A stretch of DNA of 43,877 bases from a bacterium (GCA_905221435.1 CAJNDD010000014.1:1-43877), one strand, 5' to 3'. Counted from the first letter of the stretch, positions 9,501 to 17,871 are shown. Numbers and translations: made by a program. Notes: generated by a model from the letters alone, not told the origin.

Positions 9501-10067
9501 TTCTAACTGAGATATCTCAAAAATATCTAAAATATCTCCTCGAATACTAAACTCTCCTTGTGTCTGTACTTGAGTAACTTTTCGATAACCGATTTCCTTT
9601 AACTGATGAAGTAGCTCGTGTTGGTCATATTCTTCACCAACTGCAATTTTTATAATACTTTCTTTAAATCTAGTCGGAGAGGGTAGAATCAATCGACTCG
9701 CTGCGATATTACAAACTAAAATCCCTTTCTTAGATGGATCAGTCAAAAAACGCAAGGCCTCAACTCGTGAAATGATTTTTTCTTGTGAAGACATCAAAAA
9801 CTCTACCATAGGAGAGTCATCTACCAAAAATGGATAGATAAATTCCTCTCCTAAGATAGAAAGAAGGTCACTGATAATTCGTTCTGCTTCTCCATAAGTT
9901 GATGTCAATAACACAATCTTATTTTCTTTTTCTAGACTGCTTGCAATTGCAAGAGCCTTAGTAGACGTTGATAAGCCTAGTATTAGTTGTCTTTTCTTAT
10001 CTGTCAGATTTTGACGCCATTTTTTTATCTGATCATTTTCTGAGAATAAATCTAATAAAGTCACCAT
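6564..10067 (-). CDS. mfd: Transcription-repair coupling factor Mfd
   Basis: A 1167-residue DNA translocase that removes RNA polymerase stalled at lesions and recruits UvrA. The order is UvrB-like N-terminal modules, the RNA-polymerase-interacting domain (VVHHIHGIGQY, around 500), a superfamily 2 helicase core with Walker A GDVGFGKTE near residue 640 and DEEQ near 740, the TRG region (SIRGAGNLLG), and a C-terminal regulatory domain. Its ATG follows the pth stop codon with no gap, so translation is likely coupled. Length is typical. Confidence 0.97.
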   Translation of the reverse strand: MVTLLDLFSENDQIKKWRQNLTDKKRQLILGLSTSTKALAIASSLEKENKIVLLTSTYGEAERIISDLLSILGEEFIYPFLVDDSPMVEFLMSSQEKIISRVEALRFLTDPSKKGILVCNIAASRLILPSPTRFKESIIKIAVGEEYDQHELLHQLKEIGYRKVTQVQTQGEFSIRGDILDIFEISQLEPFRIEFFGDEVDGIRTFEVETQLSKENQTELTIFPASDLLLREKDYQRGQSALEKQISKTLSPILKSYLEEILSSFHQRQTHSDSRKFLSLCYDKTWTVFDYIEKDTPVFFDDYQKLMNQYEAFERELAQYFTEELQNSKAFSEMKYFADTEQIYKKQSPVTFFSNLQKGLGNLKFDHIYQFNQYPMQEFFNQFSFLKEEIERYKKMDYTIVLQSSNSMGSKTLEDVLEEYQIKLDSRDKSSICKESVNLIEGNLRHGFHFVDEKILLITEHEIFQKKLKRRFRRQHASNAERLKDYNELEKGDYVVHHIHGIGQYLGIETIEIKGIHRDYVSVQYQNGDQISIPVEQIQLLSKYVSSDGKPPKLNKLNDGHFKKAKQKVKSQVEDIADDLIKLYSERSQLKGFAFSADDEDQHAFDDAFPYVETDDQLRSIEEIKRDMQDSHPMDRLLVGDVGFGKTEVAMRAAFKAVNDHKQVVVLVPTTVLAQQHYTNFKERFQNFAVNIDVLSRFRSKKEQAETLEKLKNGQVDILIGTHRVLSKDVVFSDLGLMIIDEEQRFGVKHKETLKELKKQVDVLTLTATPIPRTLHMSMLGIRDLSVIETPPTNRYPVQTYVLEKNDSVIRDAVLREIERGGQVYYLYNKVDTIDQKVSELQELIPEASIGYVHGQMSEIQLENTLLDFIEGQYDILVTTTIIETGVDIPNANTLFIENADHMGLSTLYQLRGRVGRSNRIAYAYLMYRPEKSISEVSEKRLEAIKGFTELGSGFKIAMRDLSIRGAGNLLGKSQSGFIDSVGFELYSQLLEEAIAKRNGNGDKRTKGNSELILQIDAYLPNTYISDQRHKIEIYKKIRQIDNRVNYEELQEELMDRFGEYPDVVAYLLEIGLVKSYLDKVFVERVERKDNKITVQFEKVTQRLFLTQDYFKALSATNLKAAIAENKGLMEVVFDVRNKKDYEILEGLLIFGESLLEIKESKEANPI

Positions 10068-10637
10068 CTAGCCATTATACCTCTGCATCGTTTTCTCAAA
10101 GTTTTTCTCTTGTAAATAGTAATTTACAGCATCGTCAACCTTGTCAATTGACTGTAAAATACCTACATAGTCATCTTGATCAAACTTACTTAAAACATGG
10201 TGAACAACTGACATGCCTTTTTTTGGTCTTCCGATTCCAATCTTAACACGATTAAAGGTCTGAGTTCCAATATGTTGAATAATAGACTTGATTCCATTAT
10301 GACCACCTGCTGATCCTTTTGCTCTTAAACGAATTTTCCCAACTTCCATGTCAAGATCGTCGTAAATAACGAGTAAATCTTCAATATCCAAACCATAGTA
10401 AGTCAATAGGGCATGAATAGCTTTCCCGCTTTCATTCATAAAGGTCGTTGGTTTGACAAGATAAATTTTTTCGCCATTGAGGAAAAAAGAGGCTAGGTCA
10501 GCTTGAAATATCTTGTCGTGTGTAAAGGTGACGTTTTGTCTTTTAGCTAGTTGGTCAATCAACATAAAGCCAACATTGTGCTTGGTTTCAAAATATTTAT
10601 CCCCTGGATTTCCTAATCCTACAAGTAATTTAGTCAT
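10068..10637 (-). CDS. pth: Peptidyl-tRNA hydrolase
   Basis: A 189-residue enzyme that recycles peptidyl-tRNA by cleaving the ester bond. The N-terminal signature [11 protein letters not shown] with the following THNVGF-like element ([10 protein letters not shown]; catalytic His in the HNVG motif) and the [24 protein letters not shown] block are diagnostic. It is directly joined to mfd and starts 73 bases after ychF, with a terminator-like hairpin between. The pth-mfd pairing is general in Firmicutes. Confidence 0.97.
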   Translation of the reverse strand: MTKLLVGLGNPGDKYFETKHNVGFMLIDQLAKRQNVTFTHDKIFQADLASFFLNGEKIYLVKPTTFMNESGKAIHALLTYYGLDIEDLLVIYDDLDMEVGKIRLRAKGSAGGHNGIKSIIQHIGTQTFNRVKIGIGRPKKGMSVVHHVLSKFDQDDYVGILQSIDKVDDAVNYYLQEKNFEKTMQRYNG

Positions 10638-10662
10638 TTATTTTCCTTTCAAAAGCCAAAAG

Positions 10663-10684
10663 GGTTGGAATTTTTTTTCCAACC
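10663..10684 (-). terminator. Terminator-like hairpin after ychF
   Basis: An 8-bp stem (GGTTGGAA / TTCCAACC) with a 6-base loop lies between ychF and pth; on the minus strand it is followed by CTTTT. The T tract is short, so termination may be partial and pth could still receive upstream transcription. Confidence 0.55.
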
Positions 10685-10710
10685 TAATTGACACTATTTA
10701 TTAAATGTTA

Positions 10711-11826
10711 TTAGACATTAAAGCGGAATTCCATGATATCGCCATCTTGAACGATATATTCTTTTCCTTCTTCACGCAAGCGTCCAGCTTCTTTTACAGC
10801 CTTTTCAGATCCGTATTTCACTAGATCCTCATATGACATTGTTACTGCACGAATAAAGCCTTTTTCAAAGTCTGAGTGGATAATACCAGCTGCTTGAGGA
10901 GCTTTCATCCCTCGCTTAAAGGTCCAAGCACGGACTTCTTTTTCACCAGCTGTGAAGTAAGTTCCCAGTCCAAGTAAGTGATAAGCAGCTCGAGTTAATT
11001 TATCAACGCCTGATTCAGTCAAGCCAAGTGCTTCAAGAAACTCTTGCTTATCTTCATCGTCTAACTCAGAAATTTCTTCCTCAGCACGCGCTGAAATAAC
11101 TACTACTTCAGCATTTTCTGTCGCTGCAAATTCTCGAATTTGTTTAACATAGTCGATAGAATCTGGATCTGAAACTACATCCTCATCCACATTGGCAACA
11201 TAAAGAACTGGTTTAGTGGTCAAAAGGAAGAGACCTTTGACAACCTTTTGTTCTTCATCTATAAATTCAATGGTACGTGCTGATTTTCCATCTTCAAGAA
11301 CAGGTTTAATCTTTTGAAGAACGTTAAACTCTGCTACTGATTCTTTATCTTTTTGCGTACGTGCCATCTTTTCTACACGCGCATAGCGTTTATTAACCGA
11401 TTCTAAGTCAGCAAGAATCAACTCCAGGTTAATGGTATCAATATCTGCAAGTGGATCCACAAAGGCGTCTTCACGTCCTTGCTCGCGCATAACATTTTCA
11501 TCATCAAAAGCACGAACTACATGAACAATCGCGTCTACTTCACGAATATTGGCCAAAAATTTATTTCCTAGACCTTCTCCTTTTGATGCTCCTTTTACAA
11601 TCCCTGCAATATCTGTAAATTCAAAGGTTGTTGGGACTGTCTTTTTAGGTGTAATCATTTCCGTTAGTTTTTGTAGGCGTTCATCTGGAACTTCTACCAT
11701 CCCAACATTTGGATCAATAGTCGCAAATGGATAGTTTGCTGCCTCTGCTCCTGCTTTTGTAATTGCATTAAAAAGGGTTGATTTACCAACGTTTGGCAAA
11801 CCAACGATACCTGCTGTTAAAGCCAT
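10711..11826 (-). CDS. ychF: Redox-regulated ATPase YchF (Obg family)
   Basis: A 371-residue P-loop protein with G1 motif GLPNVGKST near residue 9, followed by the TGS-like C-terminal domain ([16 protein letters not shown], then [21 protein letters not shown]). YchF/OLA1 proteins have an Obg-type GTPase fold but prefer ATP; they bind ribosomes and respond to oxidative stress. It lies between the DUF951 gene and pth, as in S. pneumoniae (SP_0004). A hairpin separates it from pth. Confidence 0.95.
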   Translation of the reverse strand: MALTAGIVGLPNVGKSTLFNAITKAGAEAANYPFATIDPNVGMVEVPDERLQKLTEMITPKKTVPTTFEFTDIAGIVKGASKGEGLGNKFLANIREVDAIVHVVRAFDDENVMREQGREDAFVDPLADIDTINLELILADLESVNKRYARVEKMARTQKDKESVAEFNVLQKIKPVLEDGKSARTIEFIDEEQKVVKGLFLLTTKPVLYVANVDEDVVSDPDSIDYVKQIREFAATENAEVVVISARAEEEISELDDEDKQEFLEALGLTESGVDKLTRAAYHLLGLGTYFTAGEKEVRAWTFKRGMKAPQAAGIIHSDFEKGFIRAVTMSYEDLVKYGSEKAVKEAGRLREEGKEYIVQDGDIMEFRFNV

Positions 11827-11910
11827 AGTTTCTCATTCTCCGTTCTCATTTCAATCCCTAACATTATAACACAAAAAGGGAAAACTTGCTAACCCTCTAA
11901 CTAAGGGTTC

Positions 11911-12105
11911 TTAGTCAATAATCTTATTCATTTTTCGTTCAAAATCATAGCGACTCATCATGACAAGGTGGTCACAATTGCTACATTTGATTTTGATATC
12001 TGCCCCTACGCGTGTAATTTCCCAACGATTAGCTTTTTTTCCTGTTGATTTAATTGTGCAAGCATGTGGTTTTTTCATCTCAACAAAATTTCCAACTTGA
12101 TACAT
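11911..12105 (-). CDS. DUF951 small zinc-ribbon-like protein
   Basis: The start is set at the ATG (12103-12105) preceded by AAAGGAGAGTAGT, giving 64 residues and agreeing with SP_0003; an in-frame upstream extension has no ribosome site. The protein opens MYQVGNFVEMKKPHAC and contains Cys16 plus CSNC (about 43-46), a possible Cys4-like or incomplete metal site, followed by a basic helix. It belongs to the DUF951 family found next to ychF or dnaN across Firmicutes. Its role is unknown; a nucleic-acid-binding function would suit its basic charge. Confidence 0.85.
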   Translation of the reverse strand: MYQVGNFVEMKKPHACTIKSTGKKANRWEITRVGADIKIKCSNCDHLVMMSRYDFERKMNKIID

Positions 12106-12138
12106 ACTACTCTCCTTTTCTTTTTTGATTATATCATA

Positions 12139-12166
12139 AAAGAGGCGAGCTAGGCTCAACCTCTTT
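12139..12166 (-). terminator. Terminator after dnaN
   Basis: On the minus strand a stem AAAGAGG / CCTCTTT with an inner TGAGC / GCTCG helix and a short loop is followed by TTTT. It begins a few bases after the dnaN stop and precedes the ribosome site of the DUF951 gene, so it likely ends most dnaA-dnaN transcripts. Confidence 0.7.
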
Positions 12167-12169
12167 CAC

Positions 12170-13306
12170 TTAATTTGTACGAACTGGTGTAATGAGCTGC
12201 ATGAAATCTTCGTCAGTATCTGCTGGCACAAGAGTAAATGGACGAACAGCTGAGATAAAGCTAATGGTCACTTTTTCACTATTTAAAGCCTTGAGGGAAT
12301 CAATCAAGTAAGTTGGGTTGAAACTAATAGTCAAATCGTCTCCAGTCACCTGCTCAGTATCGATTTCTTCGTTTACTTTACCAACTTCTGGAGAGTGAAC
12401 ATGGGCACTAACAACTCCACCTTTAATTTCAAGCTTCACAGTACCATTTTGAGTTGCACTTGATAAAAGACGAGCACGCTCCATAGATTGACGCAAATTA
12501 ACCACATCAAAAGTAATTGTAGTATTAAAATCTGTTGGGATCAAACGATCCGTATCAGGATAGTTTCCTTCTAGGAGACGAGTATAGAAGCTAATATTTT
12601 CGCTTCTAAAGAGGATTTGATTATTTGCAAAGAAAATCTCCACTGTTTCAATATCATCCGTAAATACAGCTGAAAATTCGCGTAGAGAGCGACTAGGAAT
12701 TACAACATCGAAATCATCGCCATTTTTTTCAAGAGTCAATTTTTTCTGGCTAAGACGATGAGAGTCTGTCGCAACTGTTTTTAGTTCTTTGTGTTGGCTC
12801 AATACGAAGTGTACACCTGTTAAGATGGGACGACTTTCTTGCGTACTTGCAGCAAAAGCTGTCTCATTGATAATTTTCTTGAGCAATTTTGTTTCAAGAA
12901 CCAAAGGAGTACTTGCTGAAATTTCTTGGATTCGTGGATATTGTTCGCTATCTTTTCCTTTTAGGATGATTTCTGATTTGCCGCTTGTTAAGACAATTTG
13001 TTTTTGTTCAATCTCTTTGAAATCAAGCGTTACGTCTGGAAGACTAGATACAACATTGATAAAGAAAGAAGCTTCAAGAAGAATCGAACCTAAGGAAGTA
13101 ATCAAAAGACCTGCATCTTCATTCTTTTGAGAAATGAAATTCTCAATAGAAATTTGCCCGTTTGATCCAATTAAAGTAATTCCTTCATTGGTAACATCAA
13201 TTTTAATGGTTGATAAAATTGGAATGGCATTTTTTGAACTAATTGCTCGTTTTGTGGTATTTAAGGCTTGTAGAAATAAATTTTTGTTAATTGAAAAATG
13301 GATCAT
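12170..13306 (-). CDS. dnaN: DNA polymerase III beta sliding clamp
   Basis: A 378-residue clamp protein that encircles DNA and tethers the polymerase. The ATG at 13306 follows ATAAAGGAGAATCC and gives MIHFSINKNLFLQAL, the standard streptococcal start; an in-frame upstream extension of 32 residues overlaps the DnaA-box region and lacks a ribosome site. Three repeated clamp domains fit the length. The C-terminal segment ITPVRTN corresponds to the usual M-P-[MV]-R end of the clamp, with Thr in place of the Met. It follows dnaA by about 160 bases that hold origin elements. Confidence 0.97.
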   Translation of the reverse strand: MIHFSINKNLFLQALNTTKRAISSKNAIPILSTIKIDVTNEGITLIGSNGQISIENFISQKNEDAGLLITSLGSILLEASFFINVVSSLPDVTLDFKEIEQKQIVLTSGKSEIILKGKDSEQYPRIQEISASTPLVLETKLLKKIINETAFAASTQESRPILTGVHFVLSQHKELKTVATDSHRLSQKKLTLEKNGDDFDVVIPSRSLREFSAVFTDDIETVEIFFANNQILFRSENISFYTRLLEGNYPDTDRLIPTDFNTTITFDVVNLRQSMERARLLSSATQNGTVKLEIKGGVVSAHVHSPEVGKVNEEIDTEQVTGDDLTISFNPTYLIDSLKALNSEKVTISFISAVRPFTLVPADTDEDFMQLITPVRTN

Positions 13307-13369
13307 GGATTCTCCTTTATTTATTTTTAGTATTAGAAGGATAATAGAAATAATAGAGTGTGTGAATTC

Positions 13370-13462
13370 TGTGGAAAACTGATTTCTATTTAGTGAGCTC
13401 AAGCTTTTTAGCTTGTTTAAAAAATGTGGATAAAAAAGATAGAAAAGGAAAAGTTATCCACA
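13370..13462. promoter_or_regulatory. DnaA boxes between dnaA and dnaN
   Basis: Three boxes: TGTGGAAAA (13370-13378, one mismatch to the complement of TTATCCACA), TGTGGATAA (13425-13433, perfect on the minus strand) and TTATCCACA (13454-13462, perfect on the plus strand, just after the dnaA stop). Confidence 0.85.
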
Positions 13463-13464
13463 AG

Positions 13465-14826
13465 CTACTTAATTTTCTTTTTGATTGCTTCGATTTCTAA
13501 ACGTAAATTATCGTCTTCGTCAATCAAGGATTTAATTTTAGCATGGGCATGAATAACGGTGGTGTGATCTTTTCCTCCAAATTCTTTTCCGATTTTTGGA
13601 AGGCTATTATCTGTCAGCTCTCTAGCTAGATACATAGCTACTTGGCGGGCTAAAACGATGTTTTGAACTCGTCTTGTACCCTTCATTTCTTTGACACTCA
13701 CTCCATAAAAATTCCCCACCTCAGTTTGTATTTTGTCAATTGGAATGACTAGCATTTGGCTAACATCTTGCTTGCGCGCTCTAATAGCTTCTGCCGCAAT
13801 ATCAATACTGATATCCTTAATCTTCTTCACTCTGGCAATTAAAGTGATATCGTTGATCGCTCCTTCAAGTTCTCGAACATTTGAATCGAATTGACCTGCT
13901 AGGTATTCTAGTGTATCGCTTTGAAAATTATAGTCCAAATGTTCCGTTTTACTCTGAAGAATGGCAATTCGTGTTTCAAAGTCAGGTGGTGTGATATTTT
14001 GAGTCAAGCCCCAGCTAAAGCGCGTGACAAGCCTTTCCTCAAGGCCTTCTAAATGTTTAGGACTTCGGTCACTAGTCAGAACGATTTGTTTTTGATTGCT
14101 ATGAAGAGCATTGAAGGTATTGAAAAATTCTTCTTGAGTTGCAACTTTTTTACCGCTGAGAGATTGGATATCATCAATCAGTAAGAGATCAAGGCTACGG
14201 TAAGTCTTTTTGAATTTCTCCATTTCTCCAAGTCTCAGGTGTTCAAGAAAATCATTGATAAAACTTTCAGCAGGAATGTATTTAACACGCGCATCAGGAA
14301 TATTTTTCAGAATCTCATTTCCAATCGCATTGAGCAAGTGAGTCTTTCCGAGACCAGGTCCTCCATAGATAAAAAGAGGATTATAGGTCAAAGCTAAATC
14401 TTCTGATACAGCTAGAGCAGCTGACACTGCCCAAACATTCCCATCACCTTGAATAAAGTTATCAAAGGTATATTTTTCCTTCAATCCTGTCTCAGAATAG
14501 GGAATAGTTGGCAATACAGGTGTGTAATCATAAGCGGAGATAGTATCAGTATCACTTACTTGAGCAGTTTCAGTACTTTGAGGTTTAGTGAAAATATAAT
14601 GGGGTCTGATTTCAGAATCATAAATTTCAAAACCAGCTGCAACAATGATATCTTTTAATTGCTTTTCCCACACCATTTCCATCTCTGGTCTTGGTAAAAA
14701 TATAGTTGCGGTACTATCTTCTACTTTGACAAGCTCTGCAGGTGTAGCATAGAAATCATACATGGATCGTGTCAATCTTTCTTGAGCAAATTCTAAAATA
14801 CGATTCCAAAATTGCTTTTCTTTCAA
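13465..14826 (-). CDS. dnaA: Chromosomal replication initiator DnaA (TTG start)
   Basis: A 453-residue AAA+ initiator, the same length as in S. pneumoniae. Domain I ([18 protein letters not shown]) begins at a TTG codon preceded by AAAGGAGGAAAAATAG, which decides the start. The Walker A GGPGLGKT is near residues 155-162; Walker B LLLIDDIQ follows. Domain IV (about 345-453) contains the helix-turn-helix and the box-binding signature [15 protein letters not shown]. DnaA boxes lie both upstream and downstream, as expected for autoregulation and origin function. Confidence 0.98.
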   Translation of the reverse strand: MKEKQFWNRILEFAQERLTRSMYDFYATPAELVKVEDSTATIFLPRPEMEMVWEKQLKDIIVAAGFEIYDSEIRPHYIFTKPQSTETAQVSDTDTISAYDYTPVLPTIPYSETGLKEKYTFDNFIQGDGNVWAVSAALAVSEDLALTYNPLFIYGGPGLGKTHLLNAIGNEILKNIPDARVKYIPAESFINDFLEHLRLGEMEKFKKTYRSLDLLLIDDIQSLSGKKVATQEEFFNTFNALHSNQKQIVLTSDRSPKHLEGLEERLVTRFSWGLTQNITPPDFETRIAILQSKTEHLDYNFQSDTLEYLAGQFDSNVRELEGAINDITLIARVKKIKDISIDIAAEAIRARKQDVSQMLVIPIDKIQTEVGNFYGVSVKEMKGTRRVQNIVLARQVAMYLARELTDNSLPKIGKEFGGKDHTTVIHAHAKIKSLIDEDDNLRLEIEAIKKKIK

Positions 14827-14895
14827 CTATTTTTCCTCCTTTACTCTGATTTTAGTAGTTTAGTGCTAAACTTATTTTACCATAGATAGTGAGAA

Positions 14896-15023
14896 TTTTC
14901 CACAAGTTGTGGAAAAGAATCCACAATGTTAATGATTCTTATCCACAGGTTGGGGATAAATAAAAAATTCCTTATTTTATTAGGATTTTTGCTAAAAAAA
15001 TTAGTGGATAAACTTGTGGGTTA
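14896..15023. promoter_or_regulatory. DnaA-box cluster between parB and dnaA, with AT-rich element
   Basis: Boxes seen: TTTTCCACA (14896-14904), TGTGGAAAA (14908-14916), GAATCCACA (14917-14925, weak), TTATCCACA (14939-14947, perfect), TGGGGATAA (14951-14959, one mismatch), AGTGGATAA (15003-15011, one mismatch) and TGTGGGTTA (15015-15023, weak). The first two form an inverted pair 3 bases apart. The spacing between 14959 and 15003 is almost pure A/T. The cluster overlaps the upstream side of the dnaA promoter. Confidence 0.85.
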
Positions 15024-15042
15024 AGAAAATAAAAGAACAGCC

Positions 15043-15801
15043 TTATTTCAGGCTGTTGATAATTCTGTCATATTCTTCTTGGCTTGAAAAAGAAATAATA
15101 ACCTTTCCAGTATATTTTTTAGAAAGTTTAATTTCTACATTTAATCCAAGTAGTTTTTTTAATTTATCTTCCTCATCCTTGATGAAAGAATCACTTTTTT
15201 TCTGCTTCTTTTGTTTTTTCTCTGTCAGCAGTGTTTCTAACTTTCTCACAGAGATATCTTCGTTTTTGATCAATTGGAAGAAATATTCTTGTTGCTCTTT
15301 ATCCAAACCAACTAGTGAGCGTGCATGAGCTTGAGAAAGTCTACCATTTTCTACTTCAGATAAGATATATTCTGGTAAGGAAAGTAAACGAATAAAATTA
15401 GTGATATAAGGTCGAGATTTCCCCATTTTTTCGGCTATCTCAGTATGAGTAAATCCTTTTTCTACTAAAGATTCGTAGGCGCGTGCTTCCTCAACTGGAT
15501 TCAAATTTTCTCTCTGCAAATTTTCAATGATAGACTGGATCATCATTTCCTGATCTGAGAGGTGCTTCACAACGGCTGGAATAGAGGTCAGACCAGCCAA
15601 AAGAGAAGCTCGATATCGTCTTTCTCCTGCAAGGATTTCGTAACCAATTACAGGAGATTGACGAACGATGATGGGTTGGATGAGCCCATTTTCTTTGATT
15701 GATTGAGCTAATTCCTTTAGTTTATCTGCATCAAATTCTTTTCGAGGTTGGTAAGGATTTTTTTGTATTTCTGCGATAGAAATCATTTCAAATTTTTCCA
15801 T
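15043..15801 (-). CDS. parB: Chromosome partitioning protein ParB (Spo0J)
   Basis: A 252-residue CTP-dependent clamp that loads at parS and recruits SMC. The N-terminal part has the ParB signature with GERRYRA at residues 59-65 (CTP-binding C-motif), then ENLQRENLNPVEEA, a helix-turn-helix at about 113-140, and a C-terminal dimerisation domain. Streptococci lack a conventional ParA partner, and none is seen here. Only a weak ribosome site precedes the ATG, and the 5' leader holds a 7-4-7 inverted repeat. In S. pneumoniae ParB bound at parS near comCDE is reported to affect competence. Confidence 0.97.
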   Translation of the reverse strand: MEKFEMISIAEIQKNPYQPRKEFDADKLKELAQSIKENGLIQPIIVRQSPVIGYEILAGERRYRASLLAGLTSIPAVVKHLSDQEMMIQSIIENLQRENLNPVEEARAYESLVEKGFTHTEIAEKMGKSRPYITNFIRLLSLPEYILSEVENGRLSQAHARSLVGLDKEQQEYFFQLIKNEDISVRKLETLLTEKKQKKQKKSDSFIKDEEDKLKKLLGLNVEIKLSKKYTGKVIISFSSQEEYDRIINSLK

Positions 15802-15830
15802 GATTCTACACTAACATATCTTTTATTATC

Positions 15831-15848
15831 TGTAAAGTTTTCTTTACA
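15831..15848. repeat. Inverted repeat upstream of parB
   Basis: TGTAAAG / CTTTACA, a perfect 7-bp inverted repeat with a TTTT spacer, between htrA and parB and 30 bases before the parB start. It has no downstream T run on the minus strand, so it reads better as an operator or 5' RNA hairpin than as an htrA terminator. Confidence 0.5.
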
Positions 15849-15858
15849 CTGATGTCAA

Positions 15859-17040
15859 TTAAGACTCTAAATCACCCGAACTCTTATCTAGTTTAATAGT
15901 TGTAGTTTCCTCCTTCCCATTACGATAGTAGGTTACTTTTATAGTGTCTCCGATAGCATGATTATAAAGAGCGTGTTGTAAGTCGGTTGATGAAGCAATC
16001 TCTTTGTCGTCAACTTTGGTAATAACATCGTATTTTTGAAGATGTCCATTTGCTGGCATATTGCTTTGAACAGATCGAACAACAACACCTGAAGTAATGC
16101 TACTTGGAATATTGAGTTTTCTAAGATCATTAGCACCAACGTTATCTAAATTGACCATTTGAATTCCGAGAGCAGGGCGAGTCACCTTACCATTACTTTC
16201 AAGCTGTTTAATAATATTTTGTGCATCATTTGACGGAATAGCAAATCCAAGACCTTCTACAGAAGTTCCACCATTACTTGCAATTTTACTTGATGTAATA
16301 CCGATGACCTGTCCTTGAATATTTACCAGTGGACCACCAGAGTTACCAGGGTTAATGGCAGTATCTGTTTGAATAGCTTTTGTAGAAATAGCTTGACCAT
16401 CTTCAGATTTTAGAGAAACATTTCGATTGAGACTTGAGATGATTCCCTGTGTAACTGTATTGGCATATTCTGAACCTAGAGGGCTACCAATTGCAATTGC
16501 AGTTTCTCCGACATTTAGCTTACTAGAGTCTCCAAATTCCGCTACAGTTGTGACTTTTTCTGAAGAAATTTTTACGACAGCAATATCAGAGAATGTATCA
16601 GACCCAACAATTTCACCAGGAACTTTGGTACCATCCGCCAAACGAATATCAACTTTTGAAGCTCCACTAATAACGTGTGTGTTAGTCACAAGATAGGCAT
16701 CTTTGTCATTTTTCTTGTATATAACGCCAGACCCTTCGCTTGCTATCTGTTTATCTGAATCAGAATTAGTTTCATCAGAATTAAATACACTGCTTTGTCT
16801 GCTAGAGGAAGAATAAGTAATGATTGACACAACAGCATCTTTGATTTTATTGACGGCTTGAGTTGTTGCAGTTTCATTACTATATGATGTTTGAGTAACA
16901 GTACTATTTGTTGTTTGATTTCCTTGTTTTTGATAAAGTTGCAATGTTACGAAACTTCCTAAGACACCGCTTAAAAATCCTATTAGAATGACTACAAGAA
17001 ATTTAACTCCTTTTTTATAAAATTTTTGTAAGTGTTTCAT
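15859..17040 (-). CDS. htrA: Membrane-anchored serine protease HtrA (DegP family)
   Basis: A 393-residue surface protease and quality-control factor. A signal anchor occupies residues 11-34; the trypsin-like domain has His122 (TNTHV), Asp152 (SDIAVV) and Ser234 (GNSGGP); one PDZ domain fills the C-terminal 100 residues. Length equals the pneumococcal protein. In S. pneumoniae HtrA degrades misfolded exported proteins and the competence pheromone and is activated by CiaR; a CiaR-type box is present here. It lies directly beside parB (57-base gap). Confidence 0.97.
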   Translation of the reverse strand: MKHLQKFYKKGVKFLVVILIGFLSGVLGSFVTLQLYQKQGNQTTNSTVTQTSYSNETATTQAVNKIKDAVVSIITYSSSSRQSSVFNSDETNSDSDKQIASEGSGVIYKKNDKDAYLVTNTHVISGASKVDIRLADGTKVPGEIVGSDTFSDIAVVKISSEKVTTVAEFGDSSKLNVGETAIAIGSPLGSEYANTVTQGIISSLNRNVSLKSEDGQAISTKAIQTDTAINPGNSGGPLVNIQGQVIGITSSKIASNGGTSVEGLGFAIPSNDAQNIIKQLESNGKVTRPALGIQMVNLDNVGANDLRKLNIPSSITSGVVVRSVQSNMPANGHLQKYDVITKVDDKEIASSTDLQHALYNHAIGDTIKVTYYRNGKEETTTIKLDKSSGDLES

Positions 17041-17071
17041 AAACGCCTCCGTTTGTTATTTATTTGCTCAA

Positions 17072-17104
17072 ATTATAAACCTATTAACTTAATTTAAGCT
17101 TAAA
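17072..17104 (-). promoter_or_regulatory. htrA promoter with CiaR-type direct repeat
   Basis: On the minus strand TTTAAG-N5-ATTAAG (17104-17088) matches the CiaR consensus NTTAAG-N5-WTTAAG exactly. A perfect TATAAT (17077-17072) begins 10 bases after it, the spacing typical of CiaR-activated promoters where the box replaces the -35. Confidence 0.85.
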
Positions 17105-17125
17105 AGCTTAAAGTTTTACACAAGT

Positions 17126-17211
17126 TGTGGATAACTCACTTTATTCTGTGAATTCACTAGTAATTTTGGATGATTTTTGTGTGTATAAGATGTGAAATGA
17201 AGTGTGGATAT
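17126..17211. promoter_or_regulatory. DnaA boxes between htrA and rlmH
   Basis: TGTGGATAA (17126-17134, perfect on the minus strand) and TGTGGATAT (17203-17211, one mismatch). They lie 2 kb from the main oriC clusters, upstream of both htrA and rlmH. Confidence 0.65.
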
Positions 17212-17225
17212 GATAGAATAGAAGA

Positions 17226-17705
17226 ATGAAAATAAAAATTGTAACAGTAGGAAAATTAAAAGAAAAATACCTTAAAGATGGAATTGCTGAATATACCAAA
17301 CGAATTTCACGTTTCGCCAAATTAGAAATGATTGAGCTCACCGATGAGAAGACACCTGACAAAGCCAGTGAATTAGAAAATCAAAAAATCTTGGAAACAG
17401 AAGGTGAAAGAATTCTTTCTAAGGTTGGAGAAAGAGATTTTGTCGTTGTGTTAGCAATTGAAGGAAAAACTCTCTCTTCAGAGGAATTCAGTAAGCAGTT
17501 AGAACAAGCTCCCATAAAGGGATTTTCTACCCTTACATTTATTATTGGTGGGAGTCTGGGACTATTCCCTGCTGTGAAGCGTCGTGCTAATCTCTCTGTT
17601 AGCTTTGGGCGTTTAACTTTACCACATCAGTTAATGAGATTAGTCCTTGTTGAACAAATTTATCGTGCTTTTACGATTCAGCAGGGTTCTCCTTATCACA
17701 AATAG
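17226..17705 (+). CDS. rlmH: 23S rRNA pseudouridine-1915 N3-methyltransferase RlmH
   Basis: A 159-residue SPOUT methyltransferase that modifies Psi1915 in helix 69 of 23S rRNA. The knotted C-terminal region includes [11 protein letters not shown], the AdoMet-binding loop, and the end [30 protein letters not shown], nearly invariant in the family. It is the first rightward gene after oriC. Its promoter lies in the DnaA-box-containing gap shared with htrA. Confidence 0.97.
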   Translation: MKIKIVTVGKLKEKYLKDGIAEYTKRISRFAKLEMIELTDEKTPDKASELENQKILETEGERILSKVGERDFVVVLAIEGKTLSSEEFSKQLEQAPIKGFSTLTFIIGGSLGLFPAVKRRANLSVSFGRLTLPHQLMRLVLVEQIYRAFTIQQGSPYHK

Positions 17706-17709
17706 AAGA

Positions 17710-17738
17710 TTGACTTAGCTCTTGTTTTTTGATAGAAT
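17710..17738 (+). promoter_or_regulatory. Promoter of tRNA-Arg
   Basis: TTGACT (17710-17715), 17-base spacer, TAGAAT (17733-17738). It starts just after the rlmH stop, 11 bases before the tRNA. Confidence 0.7.
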
Positions 17739-17748
17739 GGTCATGTTA

Positions 17749-17822
17749 GGTCTCATAGCTCAGCTGGATAGAGCATTCGCCTTCTAAGCGAACGGTCGCA
17801 GGTTCGAATCCTGCTGGGATCA
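17749..17822 (+). tRNA. tRNA-Arg (anticodon TCT)
   Basis: A 74-base cloverleaf: acceptor GGTCTCA pairs with TGGGATC using two G-U pairs, followed by discriminator A; anticodon loop CTTCTAA gives TCT (reads AGA/AGG); T arm GCAGGTTCGAATCCTGC. CCA is not encoded. In S. pneumoniae read-through of the terminator behind this tRNA supplies basal comCDE expression. Confidence 0.95.
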
Positions 17823-17834
17823 ATTTTAGATGCG

Positions 17835-17860
17835 AAGCTGGGATTTATCCCAGCTTTTTT
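17835..17860 (+). terminator. Terminator between tRNA-Arg and comC
   Basis: A perfect 10-bp stem AAGCTGGGAT / ATCCCAGCTT with a 2-base apparent loop (in practice a slightly shorter stem) followed by six T. It ends 11 bases before the ComE repeats. Confidence 0.88.
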
Positions 17861-17871
17861 CTTAAAAAAGT

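Larger units (their letters stand above)
13307..15042. other. oriC: Chromosomal replication origin region (oriC)
   Basis: Both gaps flanking dnaA carry DnaA boxes, and the gene order dnaN-dnaA-parB is that of the streptococcal origin. Transcription diverges on the large scale from here: genes to the left run leftward and most genes to the right run rightward. The stretch at 14956-15004 is very AT-rich, directly beside a box cluster, and is the best candidate unwinding element. The exact unwinding point cannot be fixed by eye. Confidence 0.85.

Noticed and set aside
11892..11910. AACCCT / AGGGTT hairpin after the DUF951 gene as terminator
   Set aside because: The stem is only 6 bp and the minus strand has no adjacent T run.
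13307..13402. Extended N-terminus of DnaN
   Set aside because: The extension lacks a ribosome site and lies over origin DNA; the shorter form matches the family length.
14850..14870. TAGTAG-TTTAG near the dnaA promoter as DnaA-trio repeats
   Set aside because: Only two clear trios, and distance and orientation to the boxes do not clearly fit the Bacillus pattern.
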